64,000 nt of DNA from Cornus controversa. Lineage: Eukaryota > Streptophyta > Magnoliopsida > Cornales > Cornaceae. The notes beneath the pieces were generated by a model. It had not been told where the DNA came from. It made no database searches and worked only from the letters and a program-made list of their open reading frames with translations. Within the stretch, counting starts at the first letter, position 1; every line of letters begins with the position of its first letter. Of this stretch, positions 12,501 to 25,124 are shown piece by piece. Both the position numbers and the translations under genes were made by a program. The stretch lies in assembly GCA_026545225.1 (NCBI GenBank), contig CM048847.1:5270001-5334000 (forward strand), written 5' to 3'.

Positions 12501-12890
12501 ATGCAAAGATGACAAGTAGAAGTCATCCCGCTCCCCCACAAAACATATACTAACACCAGAGGATGTACACAAGGTCACTCTTCCCCGATGACAATCAATA
12601 TTGGCTCTGTAGGTCGATAGCCAATCCATACCCAAGATTACATCAAAGCTAGACATCTCAAGAAGAATGAAATCAAACACTAGTCGATGTCCCGAAATCT
12701 CGATCTCACAAGATCGGCACACATCACTCAAAACCACTCTACCACCAACTGGCGTATCAATGGATAAAATCGAGTCCAGTGATGACACCTCCAACCCCAA
12801 AGTACAAGCAAATGCATATGATATGAATGAATGTGATGCACCTGAATCTACTAAAACCCTAGCCCACGAGCTAGATACAAGAAATGTACC
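9522..12890 (-). CDS. pol: pol of array unit 1: protease-RT-RNase H-integrase-chromodomain
   Basis: The open frame follows directly on the gag termination codon in the same frame and encodes about 1122 residues. In order: aspartic protease with VDSGASHSF (D15, G17) and ILGMDWL (85-91); RT with CIDYRKLN (about 246-253) and the catalytic FVDD at 345-348; RNase H with D494, E531, D556 and D599; integrase zinc region ending in C743 and C746; integrase core with D776, D837 and E873, 35 residues between the last two; then a GPY-like region and a chromodomain (about 1075-1120, [16 protein letters not shown]). The chromodomain is what places it in the chromoviruses and is known to guide integration to marked chromatin. 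No obvious start codon opens the frame, so expression as Gag-Pol is inferred. It looks whole. Confidence 0.93.
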   Translation of the reverse strand, partial: GTFLVSSSWARVLVDSGASHSFISYAFACTLGLEVSSLDSILSIDTPVGGRVVLSDVCRSCEIEISGHRLVFDFILLEMSSFDVILGMDWLSTYRANIDCHRGRVTLCTSSGVSICFVGERDDFYLSSLHGLSDQRGLGHFLASLLVDGDDETLGELPRVVCEFMDVFPGELTQLPPKREVEFVIDLAPGTAPISMAPYRMAPAELKELKDQLQELLDKGFVRPSTSPWGAPVLFAKKKDGSLRLCIDYRKLNRATIKNKYPLPRIDDLFDQLKGSRCFSKIDLRSGYYQLGIREADIPKTAFRTRYGHYEFLVMPFGLTNAPAAFMDLMHRVFNAYLDKFVVVFVDDILVYSSSEEEHEGHLRIVLQLLREHQLYAKYEKCEFWLEEVKFLGHVVAEGGVTVDPSKIEAVMVWEKPKSVFEIRSFLGLAGYYRRFVKDFSRLAAPMTKLTRKGVKFVWDDACEHAFMELKSRLTSAPILIIPERGLGYTIYCDASRLGLGCVLMQTEQVVAYGSRQLKTHEQNYPTHDLELAAVIFALKVWRHYLYGEKFEVFSDHKSLKYLFSQKDLNMRQRRWMEYMEDYDFDLQYHPGKANVVADALSRKSHGSLASLAIREWKMMEDIPEMGLHFSEDDGTEMLFTLIAQPTLVSRVIEEQRKDSEVETIRIRISGGEVVEGWTVHSDESMRFKGKTFVPLACRDEILREFHNSRLAVHPGGTKMYHNLRRQYWWKGMKKEVAQFVARCLTCQQVQAEHQRPAGLLQPLPVAMWKWEHVTMDFVTGLPRSRKGHDAVWVVVDRLTKVAHFIPIRVTDDVDTLSILYIEQILRLHGVPVSIVSDRDPRFTSRFWQSFQAALDTDLHFSTAFHPQTDGQSERTIQILEDMLRACVLDLRGSWEDHLPLVEFAYNNSYQASIEMAPFEALYGRPCRSPVCWTDVGETVSLGPNLVRETTEKIKLIRQRLLTAQSRQKSYADRRRRPLAFEVGDHVFLKVSPRRGLMRFGRSGKLAPRFIGPFEILDRVGEVAYRLALPPQLSSVHNTFHVSMMRKYEPDPSHVLDWADLEVEEGVSYKERPILILDTREQVLRGKTIPLVKVLWMHHGVEEATWEREQEVRSKYPELFIT

Positions 12891-14132
12891 TCAGACCACT
12901 GACGGTCCTGCCGAGGTCTCTGCCTGAACATGAGTAAAAGCACGGCCTTGTGACCTCTGGCCCTGCTGTCCTGCACCCTGATATCCCGACTGCTGACTGG
13001 GAGCACTAGACGTGACTCCTCTAGCAGGTGCCCGAGAACTCTGAACTAAAGGCGCTGTCTGCTGTGGTGGCAATGCCCTAAAACCTATTTGTGAAGTCAT
13101 AGGCTGCATAGGACGCTGCAGCGAACCAGTACCACCCTGCACACTCTTTTTCTGTGGGCAATCCCAACTAATGTGCCCCATTTGATGACAATGGTAGCAC
13201 TTTTTATCTGCCATTAACGGAACTTGCCCTTGAGTACACTCGGCCATTCTGTGTCCTGGTTTCTGGCAATTGAAACAGACTATCCTTGATCGAAAAGATC
13301 TAGAAGGTATAGCCACAGAACTCACTGATTGAGTTGGTTGCCTTTGTGAGGATGACCCACCAATCCTCATCTTCTTTCTAGCACGATTATCCGTAAGGGA
13401 TCCCATGCTTCTTGTTTGGTTATGTGCTTCTCTTATTCTTTGATTATCATTGCTGAACTCTTCAGAAATCAATGCTCTCTCCACTACTGCTGCATAGTTG
13501 GTCAAGCCTAAAATCCCAACCTTGTCTCTTATGTAGGTTCGGAGACCTCTTATGAATTGCTTAATTTTAAGCTCTTCTGTTGGGATCATCTCCTTTGCAA
13601 ACCTAGCCAAGGAGGTAAAATTTGTTTCGTACTCCATCACCGTCATTGTCCCTTGAACAAGGTTAAAGAATTCTCTCCTCATACTATCTTTCATTGTCAC
13701 TGGAAAGTACTTCTCGAAGAAAAGTACTTGGAATGTATCCCATTCCATTATCTCCAAATCATGGTAATCTCCCAAGAACTTCCACCAACGTTTGGCGTCA
13801 TCCTTGAGGTAATGAGTGGCTACCTTAACTTTCAAGTCCTCCTCAATTTCAAGTACATTAAGGAGTGTAACCATCTCATCCAACCAGCTTTCAGCTACCA
13901 TTGGATCGGGTCCCCCAGAATACGACGGTGGACTATGTTTCTTAACATGTCCCAACGCCGTTATCATCCTATTAGGAGGAGCTGCTCTAGGTGGAGCTTG
14001 GGTCTCCTCTTGAGTTTCCCGTTGTGTTTCCCTTGCAATTTGTCGCATAGTAGCGACCATGTCGCGCATAAATTGCTCTCCTCCAATAGGGACCACTTCC
14101 GGTGTCCTCTCACGAGCTCTTCTTGGTGGCAT
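12891..14132 (-). CDS. gag: gag of array unit 1
   Basis: The protein is 413 aa, starting MPPRRARERT. Residues 95-200 form the Retrotrans_gag capsid-like domain (RWWKFLGDYHDLE, FFEKYFP, REFFNLVQGTMTVMEYE, FTSLARF). Two CCHC zinc knuckles follow, C286-C289-H294-C299 and C312-C315-H320-C325, for binding genomic RNA. The tail (331-413) is rich in Q, S, G and P. The ATG is the first in frame after the primer site, 270 bp into the internal region. The frame ends in one termination codon, present at the same place in all six units, and pol continues in the same frame. Read-through at such a codon is a known route to Gag-Pol in some LTR retrotransposons. It shares one tail variant with unit 6 only. 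Confidence 0.93.
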   Translation of the reverse strand: MPPRRARERTPEVVPIGGEQFMRDMVATMRQIARETQRETQEETQAPPRAAPPNRMITALGHVKKHSPPSYSGGPDPMVAESWLDEMVTLLNVLEIEEDLKVKVATHYLKDDAKRWWKFLGDYHDLEIMEWDTFQVLFFEKYFPVTMKDSMRREFFNLVQGTMTVMEYETNFTSLARFAKEMIPTEELKIKQFIRGLRTYIRDKVGILGLTNYAAVVERALISEEFSNDNQRIREAHNQTRSMGSLTDNRARKKMRIGGSSSQRQPTQSVSSVAIPSRSFRSRIVCFNCQKPGHRMAECTQGQVPLMADKKCYHCHQMGHISWDCPQKKSVQGGTGSLQRPMQPMTSQIGFRALPPQQTAPLVQSSRAPARGVTSSAPSQQSGYQGAGQQGQRSQGRAFTHVQAETSAGPSVV

Positions 14133-14401
14133 CCTTCTATATAGATGACAAGAATATATTTAGAATTTGTGCACGAATCTATGGGACCAATTCACATCAT
14201 GCATACTGAACATGCTAAGGTACTTCACAATTAGCATGTTATGTAAACAATTAAGCACACAAAAGTTTCCAAGTAATATGCACTTAATCCCTAACTTATA
14301 CTTATAACCTCAATTCACAATTTTAGAAGTCATCAAGTCCTTTCAATCCAAAATGTGGCCTAACCATTTCCCGTCGTCCGTAGGTATTCAAACCCGGTTA
14401 A

Positions 14402-14413
14402 GCTCTGATACCA
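14402..14413 (-). other. Primer-binding site, unit 1 (tRNA-iMet)
   Basis: TGGTATCAGAGC on the minus strand is complementary to the 3' end of plant initiator tRNA-Met. It lies three bases (ACA) inside the edge of LTR2. It marks LTR2 as the 5' LTR of unit 1 and fixes the element orientation. Confidence 0.92.
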
Positions 14414-14416
14414 TGT

Positions 14417-17275
14417 TGTCACGCCCCGGTTTCCGACACCCGGTTAGGAGCGAAGGGAACGGGGGTGAATCCGTAATTTCACCTCAAGTCCTCACAAATT
14501 ACTCTCATTATAATCATTTCTATTGCGGAAGCATTCTATATGCACACCCTTCAAGTGGCATTAGATCATCAAAGGCCCTTGCACATGATTTTCACCTTTA
14601 GTTCTATACATATAAACCACTAAGTTCCGGACCTCAACTTTTTACACAGATGGAATTTGATTATGAAACCTATACCATTGGATATAGCTTTCAAAAATAC
14701 TCAAGTTCAAAAAAAACCACACTCAATTCCGATTTAAAACGAAGAAATTACATCGAAACGAAGTTTGGACAAATTTTGAACCTTGCTGTGAATAGTAATC
14801 TCGATCAATCGAAATTGGATCTCGATCAATCGAAATCCATCTCGATTAATCGAGATTTTGACCCCATCAATCGAAGAAAACAGCCTCTCAGTACTTTGGA
14901 CCTGCAATATTTCGATTGATCGAAGTTGGGACTTCGATTGATCGAAATAAAGCTTAAAAATCCATAAAAACTCGCAACCATTTCGATCAATCGAGATGGG
15001 CATCTCGATTAATCGAAATGGGCATTTCGATTAATCGAAATGTACTGCCCAGTTTTTCCCAAACACCTATATAAGATCAATTTGAACCCAAATCTCAACC
15101 AAACCACCTTAGATCATTCATAACTCATATGAATCATCTACCATTGATATAATATCATACTCACACATCAACCTACACATTTGAATCTCAAATCTTGTAT
15201 AATCATAGAAAATTCATCCAAAGTTCACAATGCACATAAAATTCAAGTGAACCAAACCATCCTCATTTTTCCAAAGGTGATCCTCATTAACCCAACCATA
15301 CAATCTAACTTATACATTGAGATCCTACAACCATGATTCCAAAATAAATCCACAACTCTAAACATTTATATCCACGAAATTAAAATACAAGAGACAGAAG
15401 AATGCATTCATCCATTTAAATTCCAAATCCATACATAATCCATGGAACCATACACATAAGAATTCAAATGGCCCTTCTTGCATACATTCTACAAGTCTCA
15501 AATGAAGGAAGCCATTATACATACATTTCTCAAAAATCACTTTCCTACAAGTGTGGCACTTACATTTGGATTTCACATACATAAGAAGGTACAAATGTAA
15601 AGGCAACACCACAACCATTGTCTACATGCCACAAGCCGGCATGGACATTTATCTACATCTCAAAAGAGCAAAAGTCCAAAAATAAGCTCAACATATCCAT
15701 AGAGCCAATCATGCTTCGTCTTCCATTGGCGCCTTATCTAAAAATGTTTATATAAATATGGGGTGAGCAACACTGCGGCTCAGTAGGAATGATCCACCCA
15801 ACCCCACTCTAACTCAGGCGGCCATGCATGGATGCATATGAAATCCCTACATGTCTACATGACAAGTATACATGCTTTTAACCCATAAACAAACACGTTT
15901 TTCAAATCATGCGTGATGCTTCACATCTCAATGCATCTACATATGCATATATATATATATATATATATCCAATTGAGCAAGCCACAATATATATATATAT
16001 AACTCACGCCACATAAATCCAGAAATCACTTCAATGGGGACTAGCTTATCACTCCATCCATAGTAAGGGTCTCTTCGGCACCCAAACTCTGCTTGTGCTT
16101 TATCGGTTTACTAATCCGAAGGGAGCACCTCCTCTTGGCCAAGTTTTGGGTCTTTCACCCTAGGGACCATTCCCTCACCTTAATTCTCAATGTTGTCACG
16201 CCCCAAAAACTCGCTTTTCACATAGTGCACATAATCACATCAATGCACTTATTCCACACCATGAATGCATTTTCTTTTGTCAAATCAATGCATTTTCCTT
16301 TCCCTCAAGATTGTCACAATGCCATAACACTCATACCATGAAAATCACCATGCTTATGCATTTAACAAGGAAAATCATATCTTTCATGCACAAGTCTATA
16401 AAATTCACATTTTTCATGTTTTCACCGAATGATCACATTTTTCATCAAGCACATTCATAGTCTCATTTGCACATACACAACATATATAAGTTCTAACCAA
16501 CATGCTAGACATTGATACATGCATAATCACATTAGTATACATATATACACATATACATAACCCTAAACTCAAGAAATCCCAATCTATCTTTCATGTCACA
16601 ATTATGTGACCTATAGAATCAAAGTAAAGATGAGTCTAGCACCCCTACCTCAAATTCCCAAGCTTGGAATCCAACTTTGAGAAATTCCAGCTTTCTCAAC
16701 TTCACGAAACGGAGACTTTGATCGGTTCAAACCGATGCCCTTGATGTCCCCTACACACTTTCCTTCTTCAAGATCTTCCAAATCACACCTTAAGGCCCTC
16801 AAACTCTAGAGAGAAGGGAGAGAGATGAAGTGGGATACATAGAGAGAGAGAGAGATCTGTAAAATGAAATGTCTCAGACCCTTTTCGATATTTATCTCAA
16901 CCCTAGGGGCGCGAAATGACCATTTTACCCCTAGCCACTTAATGTACCTTCCCGAGCTCAGAATTAATTCCTGAAAACTCCGTTGGACTCGAAATCACTT
17001 CCTTAACATTCTAAATATTTCGTTTAGTCCATAGTCAAAAATAAAATTTCTCAGAATTTTCCCGAAATTCCCGGACCCACTTAACCTAATCCCGGGCCCC
17101 CGTTGACCAAAAAGTCAAACTTTCCCAAAAGTCGCCAAAACTTCCCAAAACCATATTCCAACCTTCTAAACATGTTCCCTGCATCCAAAACATGTTAAAT
17201 ATCATTTAAAATGCATTTAAAGCAATAAATGACAAAAATAAAAAAAACCGGCCAAAATTGGGCACGGTCTCTACA
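14417..17275 (-). repeat. LTR2 of the array (shared by units 1 and 2)
   Basis: The repeat is 2859 bp, with (AT)11 in the first AT tract and the motif cluster at 14796-15041. It serves at once as the 5' LTR of unit 1 and the 3' LTR of unit 2. By eye it has only about two private substitutions, far fewer than LTR1. Confidence 0.95.
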
Positions 17276-17286
17276 ACCTCCCAACC
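17276..17286 (-). other. Polypurine tract, unit 2
   Basis: GGTTGGGAGGT on the minus strand, abutting LTR2. Confidence 0.8.
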
Positions 17287-17321
17287 TTATAAGAATTTCG
17301 TCCTCGAAATTAGAATGTACC

Positions 17322-20300
17322 TCAAGTGATGAACAACTCGGGATACTTTGAGCGGACTTCTTGTTCTCGCTCCCACGTAGCCTCCTCCACCCCATGATGC
17401 ATCCAAAGCACTTTAACCAATGGAATGGTTTTGCCCAGAAGCACTTGTTCTCTAGTGTCCAAAATCAGAATCGGCCTCTCCTTGTATGACACGCCCTCCT
17501 CCACCTCAAGGTCTGCCCAATCAAGCACATGTGAAGGGTCCGGTTCATACTTCCTCATCATAGACACATGGAAAGTGTTGTGCACACTTGACAATTGCGG
17601 TGGCAAAGCCAAGCGATAAGCAACCTCTCCTACCCGATCCGAAATCTCAAATGGCCCGATAAATCATGGTGCAAGCTTGCCACTACGACCGAACCTCATC
17701 AAACCTCTCCGTGGTGAGACCTTCAGAAAAATATGATCTCCCACCTCAAATGCCAATGGTCGCCGTCTTCTATCAGCATAGCTTTTCTGACGACTCTGGG
17801 CTGTAAGCAATCTTTGTCGAATTAACTTGATCTTCTCTGTGGTTTCCCGAACTAAATTCGGTCCCAAAGAAACTGTCTCCCCTACATCAGTCCAACAAAC
17901 AGGTGACCTACACGGTCTACCATACAAAGCCTCAAATGGAGCCATCTCAATGCTAGCTTGATAGCTATTATTGTATGCAAACTCCACCAAAGGAAGGTGA
18001 TCCTCCCAACTGCCCCGAAGATCAAGTACACATGCTCGTAGCATATCCTCCAGAATCTGTATAGTACGCTCTGACTGACCATCCGTCTGAGGATGAAAAG
18101 CAGTACTAAAGTGAAGGTTCGTATCAAGTGCTGCCTGGAAACTCTGCCAAAATCGAGATGTAAATCGCGGGTCTCTATCTGAAACAATAGAAACTGGCAC
18201 GCCATGAAGCCTAAGGATCTGCTCAATATACAATATACTGAGAGTATCCACATCATCTGTCACTCTAATGGGAATAAAATGAGCTACCTTCGTCAATCTG
18301 TCAACGACCACCCAAACTGCGTCGTGACCCTTCCTCGACCTTGGAAGCCCCGTCACAAAATCCATAGTGACATGCTCCCATTTCCACATAGCCACAGGCA
18401 ATGGCTGCAACAACCCCGCTGGTCTCTGATGCTCGGCCTGCACTTGTTGACAAGTGAGGCACCTCGCCACAAACTGAGCTACTTCCTTTTTCATACCCTT
18501 CCACCAATACTGTCGTCGTAGGTTATGATACATCTTGGTACCACCCGGATGTACTGCTAGTCTCGAGTTGTGAAACTCCCTCAAAATCTCATCTCGACAA
18601 GCTAAAGGAACAAACGTCTTCCCTTTGAATCTCATGCTCTCATCTGAATGAACTGTCCATCCTTCCACCACTTCACCACCCGAAATCCGTATGCGAATAG
18701 TCTCAACCTCACTATCCTTCCTCTGCTCTTCAATCACTCTACTCACAAGAGTTGGTTGAGCGATAAGAGTAAATAACATTGCCGTTCCATCATCCTCACT
18801 GAAATGTAATCCCATTTCTGGGATGTCTTCCATCATCTTCCACTCCCGTATGGCTAAGCTCGCTAAGCTACCATGTGACTTCCTACTCAGTGCATCCGCC
18901 ACTACATTGGCCTTTCCCGGATGATATTGTAAGTCGAAGTCATAGTCCTCCATATACTCCATCCACCTCCGTTGCCTCATATTCAAATCCTTTTGTGAGA
19001 AAAGGTATTTGAGACTTTTGTGATCCGAAAACACTTCAAACTTCTCACCATACAAATAATGTCTCCACACCTTAAGTGCAAAGATCACGGCTGCCAATTC
19101 CAAGTCGTGTGTCGGGTAATTTTGTTCGTGCGTCTTCAACTGCCTTGAACCATACGCCACTACTTGTTCGGTTTGCATTAGCACACATCCCAAACCAAGT
19201 CGTGAAGCGTCACAATAAATTGTATACCCCAACCCACGTTCTGGAATGATCAAAATTGGAGCCGAAGTCAACCGGCTCTTCAATTCCATGAATGCATGCT
19301 CGCAAGCATCATCCCACACAAACTTCACTCCTTTTCGGGTAAGCTTTGTCATTGGTGCTGCCAATCGCGAAAAGTCCTTCACAAACCTCCGATAATACCC
19401 TGCCAATCCCAAGAAACTACGTATCTCAAATACGCTCTTAGGCTTTTCCCAAACCATCACCGCCTCTATCTTGGATGGATCTACGGTTACTCCTCCTTCG
19501 GCCACAACATGCCCAAGGAATTTCACTTCTTCTAGCCAAAATTCACATTTTTCATATTTGGCATATAATTGATGTTCTCTTAGCAGCTGCAACACAATCC
19601 TCAAGTGACCTTCGTGCTCCTCTTCCGAAGACGAGTACACTAGGATGTCATCGACAAATACAACCACAAACTTGTCCAAGTAAGCATTGAACACTCTATG
19701 CATTAGATCCATGAATGCCGCCGGTGCATTTGTCAAACCAAATGGCATCACCAAAAATTCATAATGCCCGTATCGTGTGCGAAAAGCAGTTTTTGGAATG
19801 TCCGCCTCTCTAATCCCCAACTGATAGTAGCCCGACCTCAAGTCTATCTTTGAGAAACACCTCGAACCCTTAAGTTGATCGAACAAGTCATCTATCCTTG
19901 GCAAGGGATACTTATTTTTGATCGTTGCCCGATTCAACTTCCTATAGTCAATGCAAAGCCGCAAAGACCCGTCCTTCTTCTTAGCAAAAAGAACCGGAGC
20001 TCCCCAAGGCGATGTACTAGGGCGTACGAATCCCTTGTCTAGTAGCTCTTGTAATTGGTCCTTCAACTCTTTCAACTCAGCCGGTGCCATTCGGTACGGT
20101 GCCATAGAAATGGGCGCGGTACCTGGAGCAAGATCTATCACAAACTCCACTTCTCGTTTCGGAGGCAACTGTGTCAATTCCCCCGGAAATACGTCCATAA
20201 ACTCACACACTACACGAGGAAGCTCTCCAAGTGTCTCATCATCACCATCAACTAGTAGGCTCGCTAAGAAATGCCCAAGCCCTCTCTGATCACTCAAACC

Positions 20301-20690
20301 ATGCAAAGATGACAAGTAGAAGTCATCCCGCTCCCCCACAAAACATATACTAACACCAGAGGATGTACACAAGGTCACTCTTCCCCGATGACAATCAATA
20401 TTGGCTCTGTAGGTCGATAGCCAATCCATACCCAAGATTACATCAAAGCTAGACATCTCAAGAAGAATGAAATCAAACACTAGTCGATGTCCCGAAATCT
20501 CGATCTCACAAGATCGGCACACATCACTCAAAACCACTCTACCACCAACTGGCGTATCAATGGATAAAATCGAGTCCAGTGATGACACCTCCAACCCCAA
20601 AGTACAAGCAAATGCATATGATATGAATGAATGTGATGCACCTGAATCTACTAAAACCCTAGCCCACGAGCTAGATACAAGAAATGTACC
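17322..20690 (-). pseudogene. pol: pol of array unit 2 (broken)
   Basis: It has the same domain order and length as unit 1 pol, but the frame is interrupted about once, in the C-terminal third, and this unit carries a small group of private changes there. RT, RNase H and the integrase core are all recognisable. It shares one integrase-region variant with unit 3 that the other four units lack. It is the only unit of the six whose pol is visibly broken. Confidence 0.9.
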
Positions 20691-21932
20691 TCAGACCACT
20701 GACGGTCCTGCCGAGGTCTCTGCCTGAACATGAGTAAAAGCACGGCCTTGTGACCTCTGGCCCTGCTGTCCTGCACCCTGATATCCCGACTGCTGACTGG
20801 GAGCACTAGACGTGACTCCTCTAGCAGGTGCCCGAGAACTCTGAACTGAAGGCGCTGTCTGCTGTGGTGGCAATGCCCTAAAACCTATTTGTGAAGTCAT
20901 AGGCTGCATAGGACGCTGCAGCGAACCAGTACCACCCTGCACACTCTTTTTCTGTGGGCAATCCCAACTAATGTGCCCCATTTGATGACAATGGTAGCAC
21001 TTTTTATCTGCCATTAACGGAACTTGCCCTTGAGTACACTCGGCCATTCTGTGTCCTGGTTTCTGGCAATTGAAACAGACTATCCTTGATCGAAAAGATC
21101 TAGAAGGTATAGCCACAGAACTCACTGATTGAGTTGGTTGCCTTTGTGAGGATGACCCACCAATCCTCATCTTCTTTCTAGCACGATTATCCGTAAGGGA
21201 TCCCATGCTTCTTGTTTGGTTATGTGCTTCTCTTATTCTTTGATTATCATTGCTGAACTCTTCAGAAATCAATGCTCTCTCCACTACTGCTGCATAGTTG
21301 GTCAAGCCTAAAATCCCAACCTTGTCTCTTATGTAGGTTCGGAGACCTCTTATGAATTGCTTAATTTTAAGCTCTTCTGTTGGGATCATCTCCTTTGCAA
21401 ACCTAGCCAAGGAGGTAAAATTTGTTTCGTACTCCATCACCGTCATTGTCCCTTGAACAAGGTTAAAGAATTCTCTCCTCATACTATCTTTCATTGTCAC
21501 TGGAAAGTACTTCTCGAAGAAAAGTACTTGGAATGTATCCCATTCCATTATCTCCAAATCATGGTAATCTCCCAAGAACTTCCACCAACGTTTGGCGTCA
21601 TCCTTGAGGTAATGAGTGGCTACCTTAACTTTCAAGTCCTCCTCAATTTCAAGTACATTAAGGAGTGTAACCATCTCATCCAACCAGCTTTCAGCTACCA
21701 TTGGATCGGGTCCCCCAGAATACGACGGTGGACTATGTTTCTTAACATGTCCCAACGCCGTTATCATCCTATTAGGAGGAGCTGCTCTAGGTGGAGCTTG
21801 GGTCTCCTCTTGAGTTTCCCGTTGTGTTTCCCTTGCAATTTGTCGCATAGTAGCGACCATGTCGCGCATAAATTGCTCTCCTCCAATAGGGACCACTTCC
21901 GGTGTCCTCTCACGAGCTCTTCTTGGTGGCAT
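20691..21932 (-). CDS. gag: gag of array unit 2
   Basis: A full-length 413-aa frame with both zinc knuckles. It differs from unit 1 at one tail position, where it agrees with units 3, 4 and 5. Confidence 0.92.
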   Translation of the reverse strand: MPPRRARERTPEVVPIGGEQFMRDMVATMRQIARETQRETQEETQAPPRAAPPNRMITALGHVKKHSPPSYSGGPDPMVAESWLDEMVTLLNVLEIEEDLKVKVATHYLKDDAKRWWKFLGDYHDLEIMEWDTFQVLFFEKYFPVTMKDSMRREFFNLVQGTMTVMEYETNFTSLARFAKEMIPTEELKIKQFIRGLRTYIRDKVGILGLTNYAAVVERALISEEFSNDNQRIREAHNQTRSMGSLTDNRARKKMRIGGSSSQRQPTQSVSSVAIPSRSFRSRIVCFNCQKPGHRMAECTQGQVPLMADKKCYHCHQMGHISWDCPQKKSVQGGTGSLQRPMQPMTSQIGFRALPPQQTAPSVQSSRAPARGVTSSAPSQQSGYQGAGQQGQRSQGRAFTHVQAETSAGPSVV

Positions 21933-22201
21933 CCTTCTATATAGATGACAAGAATATATTTAGAATTTGTGCACGAATCTATGGGACCAATTCACATCAT
22001 GCATACTGAACATGCTAAGGTACTTCACAATTAGCATGTTATGTAAACAATTAAGCACACAAAAGTTTCCAAGTAATATGCACTTAATCCCTAACTTATA
22101 CTTATAACCTCAATTCACAATTTTAGAAGTCATCAAGTCCTTTCAATCCAAAATGTGGCCTAACCATTTCCCGTCGTCCGTAGGTATTCAAACCCGGTTA
22201 A

Positions 22202-22213
22202 GCTCTGATACCA
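22202..22213 (-). other. Primer-binding site, unit 2 (tRNA-iMet)
   Basis: TGGTATCAGAGC on the minus strand, three bases inside LTR3. Confidence 0.92.
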
Positions 22214-22216
22214 TGT

Positions 22217-25078
22217 TGTCACGCCCCGGTTTCCGACACCCGGTTAGGAGCGAAGGGAACGGGGGTGAATCCGTAATTTCACCTCAAGTCCTCACAAATT
22301 ACTCTCATTATAATCATTTCTATTGCGGAAGCATTCTATATGCACACCCTTCAAGTGGCATTAGATCATCAAAGGCCCTTGCACATGATTTTCACCTTTA
22401 GTTCTATACATATAAACCACTAAGTTCCGGACCTCAACTTTTTACACAGATGGAATTTGATTATGAAACCTATACCATTGGATATAGCTTTCAAAAATAC
22501 TCAAGTTCAAAAAAAACCACACTCAATTCCGATTTAAAACGAAGAAATTACATCGAAACGAAGTTTGGACAAATTTTGAACCTTGCTGTGAATAGTAATC
22601 TCGATCAATCGAAATTGGATCTCGATCAATCGAAATCCATCTCGATTAATCGAGATTTTGACCCCATCAATCGAAGAAAACAGCCTCTCGGTACTTTGGA
22701 CCTGCAATATTTCGATTGATCGAAGTTGGGACTTCGATTGATCGAAATAAAGCTTAAAAATCCATAAAAACTCGCAACCATTTCGATCAATCGAGATGGG
22801 CATCTCGATTAATCGAAATGGGCATTTCGATTAATCGAAATGTACTGCCCAGTTTTTCCCAAACACCTATATAAGATCAATTTGAACCCAAATCTCAACC
22901 AAACCACCTTAGATCATTCATAACTCATATGAATCATCTACCATTGATATAATATCATACTCACACATCAACCTACACATTTGAATCTCAAATCTTGTAT
23001 AATCATAGAAAATTCATCCAAAGTTCACAATGCACATAAAATTCAAGTGAACCAAACCATCCTCATTTTTCCAAAGGTGATCCTCATTAACCCAACCATA
23101 CAATCTAACTTATACATTGAGATCCTACAACCATGATTCCAAAATAAATCCACAACTCTAAACATTTATATCCACGAAATTAAAATACAAGAGACAGAAG
23201 AATGCATTCATCCATTTAAATTCCAAATCCATACATAATCCATGGAACCATACACATAAGAATTCAAATGGCCCTTCTTGCATACATTCTACAAGTCTCA
23301 AATGAAGGAAGCCATTATACATACATTTCTCAAAAATCACTTTCCTACAAGTGTGGCACTTACATTTGGATTTCACATACATAAGAAGGTACAAATGTAA
23401 AGGCAACACCACAACCATTGTCTACATGCCACAAGCCGGCATGGACATTTATCTACATCTCAAAAGAGCAAAAGTCCAAAAATAAGCTCAACATATCCAT
23501 AGAGCCAATCATGCTTCGTCTTCCATTGGCGCCTTATCTAAAAATGTTTATATAAATATGGGGTGAGCAACACTGCGGCTCAGTAGGAATGATCCACCCA
23601 ACCCCACTCTAACTCAGGCGGCCATGCATGGATGCATATGAAATCCCTACATGTCTACATGACAAGTATACATGCTTTTAACCCATAAACAAACACGTTT
23701 TTCAAATCATGCGTGATGCTTCACATCTCAATGCATCTACATATGCATATATATATATATATATATATATCCAATTGAGCAAGCCACAATATATATATAT
23801 ATAACTCACGCCACATAAATCCAGAAATCACTTCAATGGGGACTAGCTTATCACTCCATCCATAGTAAGGGTCTCTTCGGCACCCAAACTCTGCTTGTGC
23901 TTTATCGGTTTACTAATCCGAAGGGAGCACCTCCTCTTGGCCAAGTTTTGGGTCTTTCACCCTAGGGACCATTCCCTCACCTTAATTCTCAATGTTGTCA
24001 CGCCCCAAAAACTCGCTTTTCACATAGTGCACATAATCACATCAATGCACTTATTCCACACCATGAATGCATTTTCTTTTGTCAAATCAATGCATTTTCC
24101 TTTCCCTCAAGATTGTCACAATGCCATAACACTCATACCATGAAAATCACCATGCTTATGCATTTAACAAGGAAAATCATATCTTTCATGCACAAGTCTA
24201 TAAAATTCACATTTTTCATGTTTTCACCGAATGATCACATTTTTCATCAAGCACATTCATAGTCTCATTTGCACATACACAACATATATAAGTTCTAACC
24301 AACATGCTAGACATTGATACATGCATAATCACATTAGTATACATATATACACATATACATAACCCTAAACTCAAGAAATCCCAATCTATCTTTCATGTCA
24401 CAATTATGTGACCTATAGAATCAAAGTAAAGATGAGTCTAGCACCCCTACCTCAAATTCCCAAGCTTGGAATCCAACTTTGAGAAATTCCAGCTTTCTCA
24501 ACTTCACGAAACGGAGACTTTGATCGGTTCAAACCGATGCCCTTGATGTCCCCTACACACTTTCCTTCTTCAAGATCTTCCAAATCACACCTTAAGGCCC
24601 TCAAACTCTAGAGAGAAGGGAGAGAGATGAAGTGGGATACATAGAGAGAGAGAGAGATCTGTAAAATGAAATGTCTCAGACCCTTTTCGATATTTATCTC
24701 AACCCTAGGGGCGCGAAATGACCATTTTACCCCTAGCCACTTAATGTACCTTCCCGAGCTCGGAATTAATTCCTGAAAACTCCGTTGGACTCGAAATCAC
24801 TTCCTTAACATTCTAAATATTTCGTTTAGTCCATAGTCAAAAATAAAATTTCTCAGAATTTTCCCGAAATTCCCGGACCCACTTAACCTAATCCCGGGCC
24901 CCCGTTGACCAAAAAGTCAAACTTTCCCAAAAGTCGCCAAAACTTCCCAAAACCATATTCCAACCTTCTAAACATGTTCCCTGCATCCAAAACATGTTAA
25001 ATATCATTTAAAATGCATTTAAAGCAATAAATGACAAAAATAAAAAAAAACCGGCCAAAATTGGGCACGGTCTCTACA
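22217..25078 (-). repeat. LTR3 of the array (shared by units 2 and 3)
   Basis: The repeat is 2862 bp, the longest of the seven, because it has (AT)12 and one extra A in the A-run near its right end. The motif cluster is at 22596-22841. Confidence 0.95.
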
Positions 25079-25089
25079 ACCTCCCAACC
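25079..25089 (-). other. Polypurine tract, unit 3
   Basis: GGTTGGGAGGT on the minus strand, abutting LTR3. Confidence 0.8.
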
Positions 25090-25124
25090 TTATAAGAATT
25101 TCGTCCTCGAAATTAGAATGTACC

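Noticed and set aside
13557-14144. A 195-residue plus-strand open frame repeated in all six units
   Set aside because: It lies antisense to the conserved Gag domain and its conservation is explained by gag. No recognisable domain.
14402-14413. tRNA gene at the TGGTATCAGAGC sites
   Set aside because: Only the 12-base primer complement is present and no cloverleaf follows. The position next to the LTR explains it.
14414-14416. LTR starting three bases earlier (TGTTGTCACG)
   Set aside because: The first LTR lacks this TGT, and the GGTTT duplication is exact only if the LTR starts at TGTCACG.
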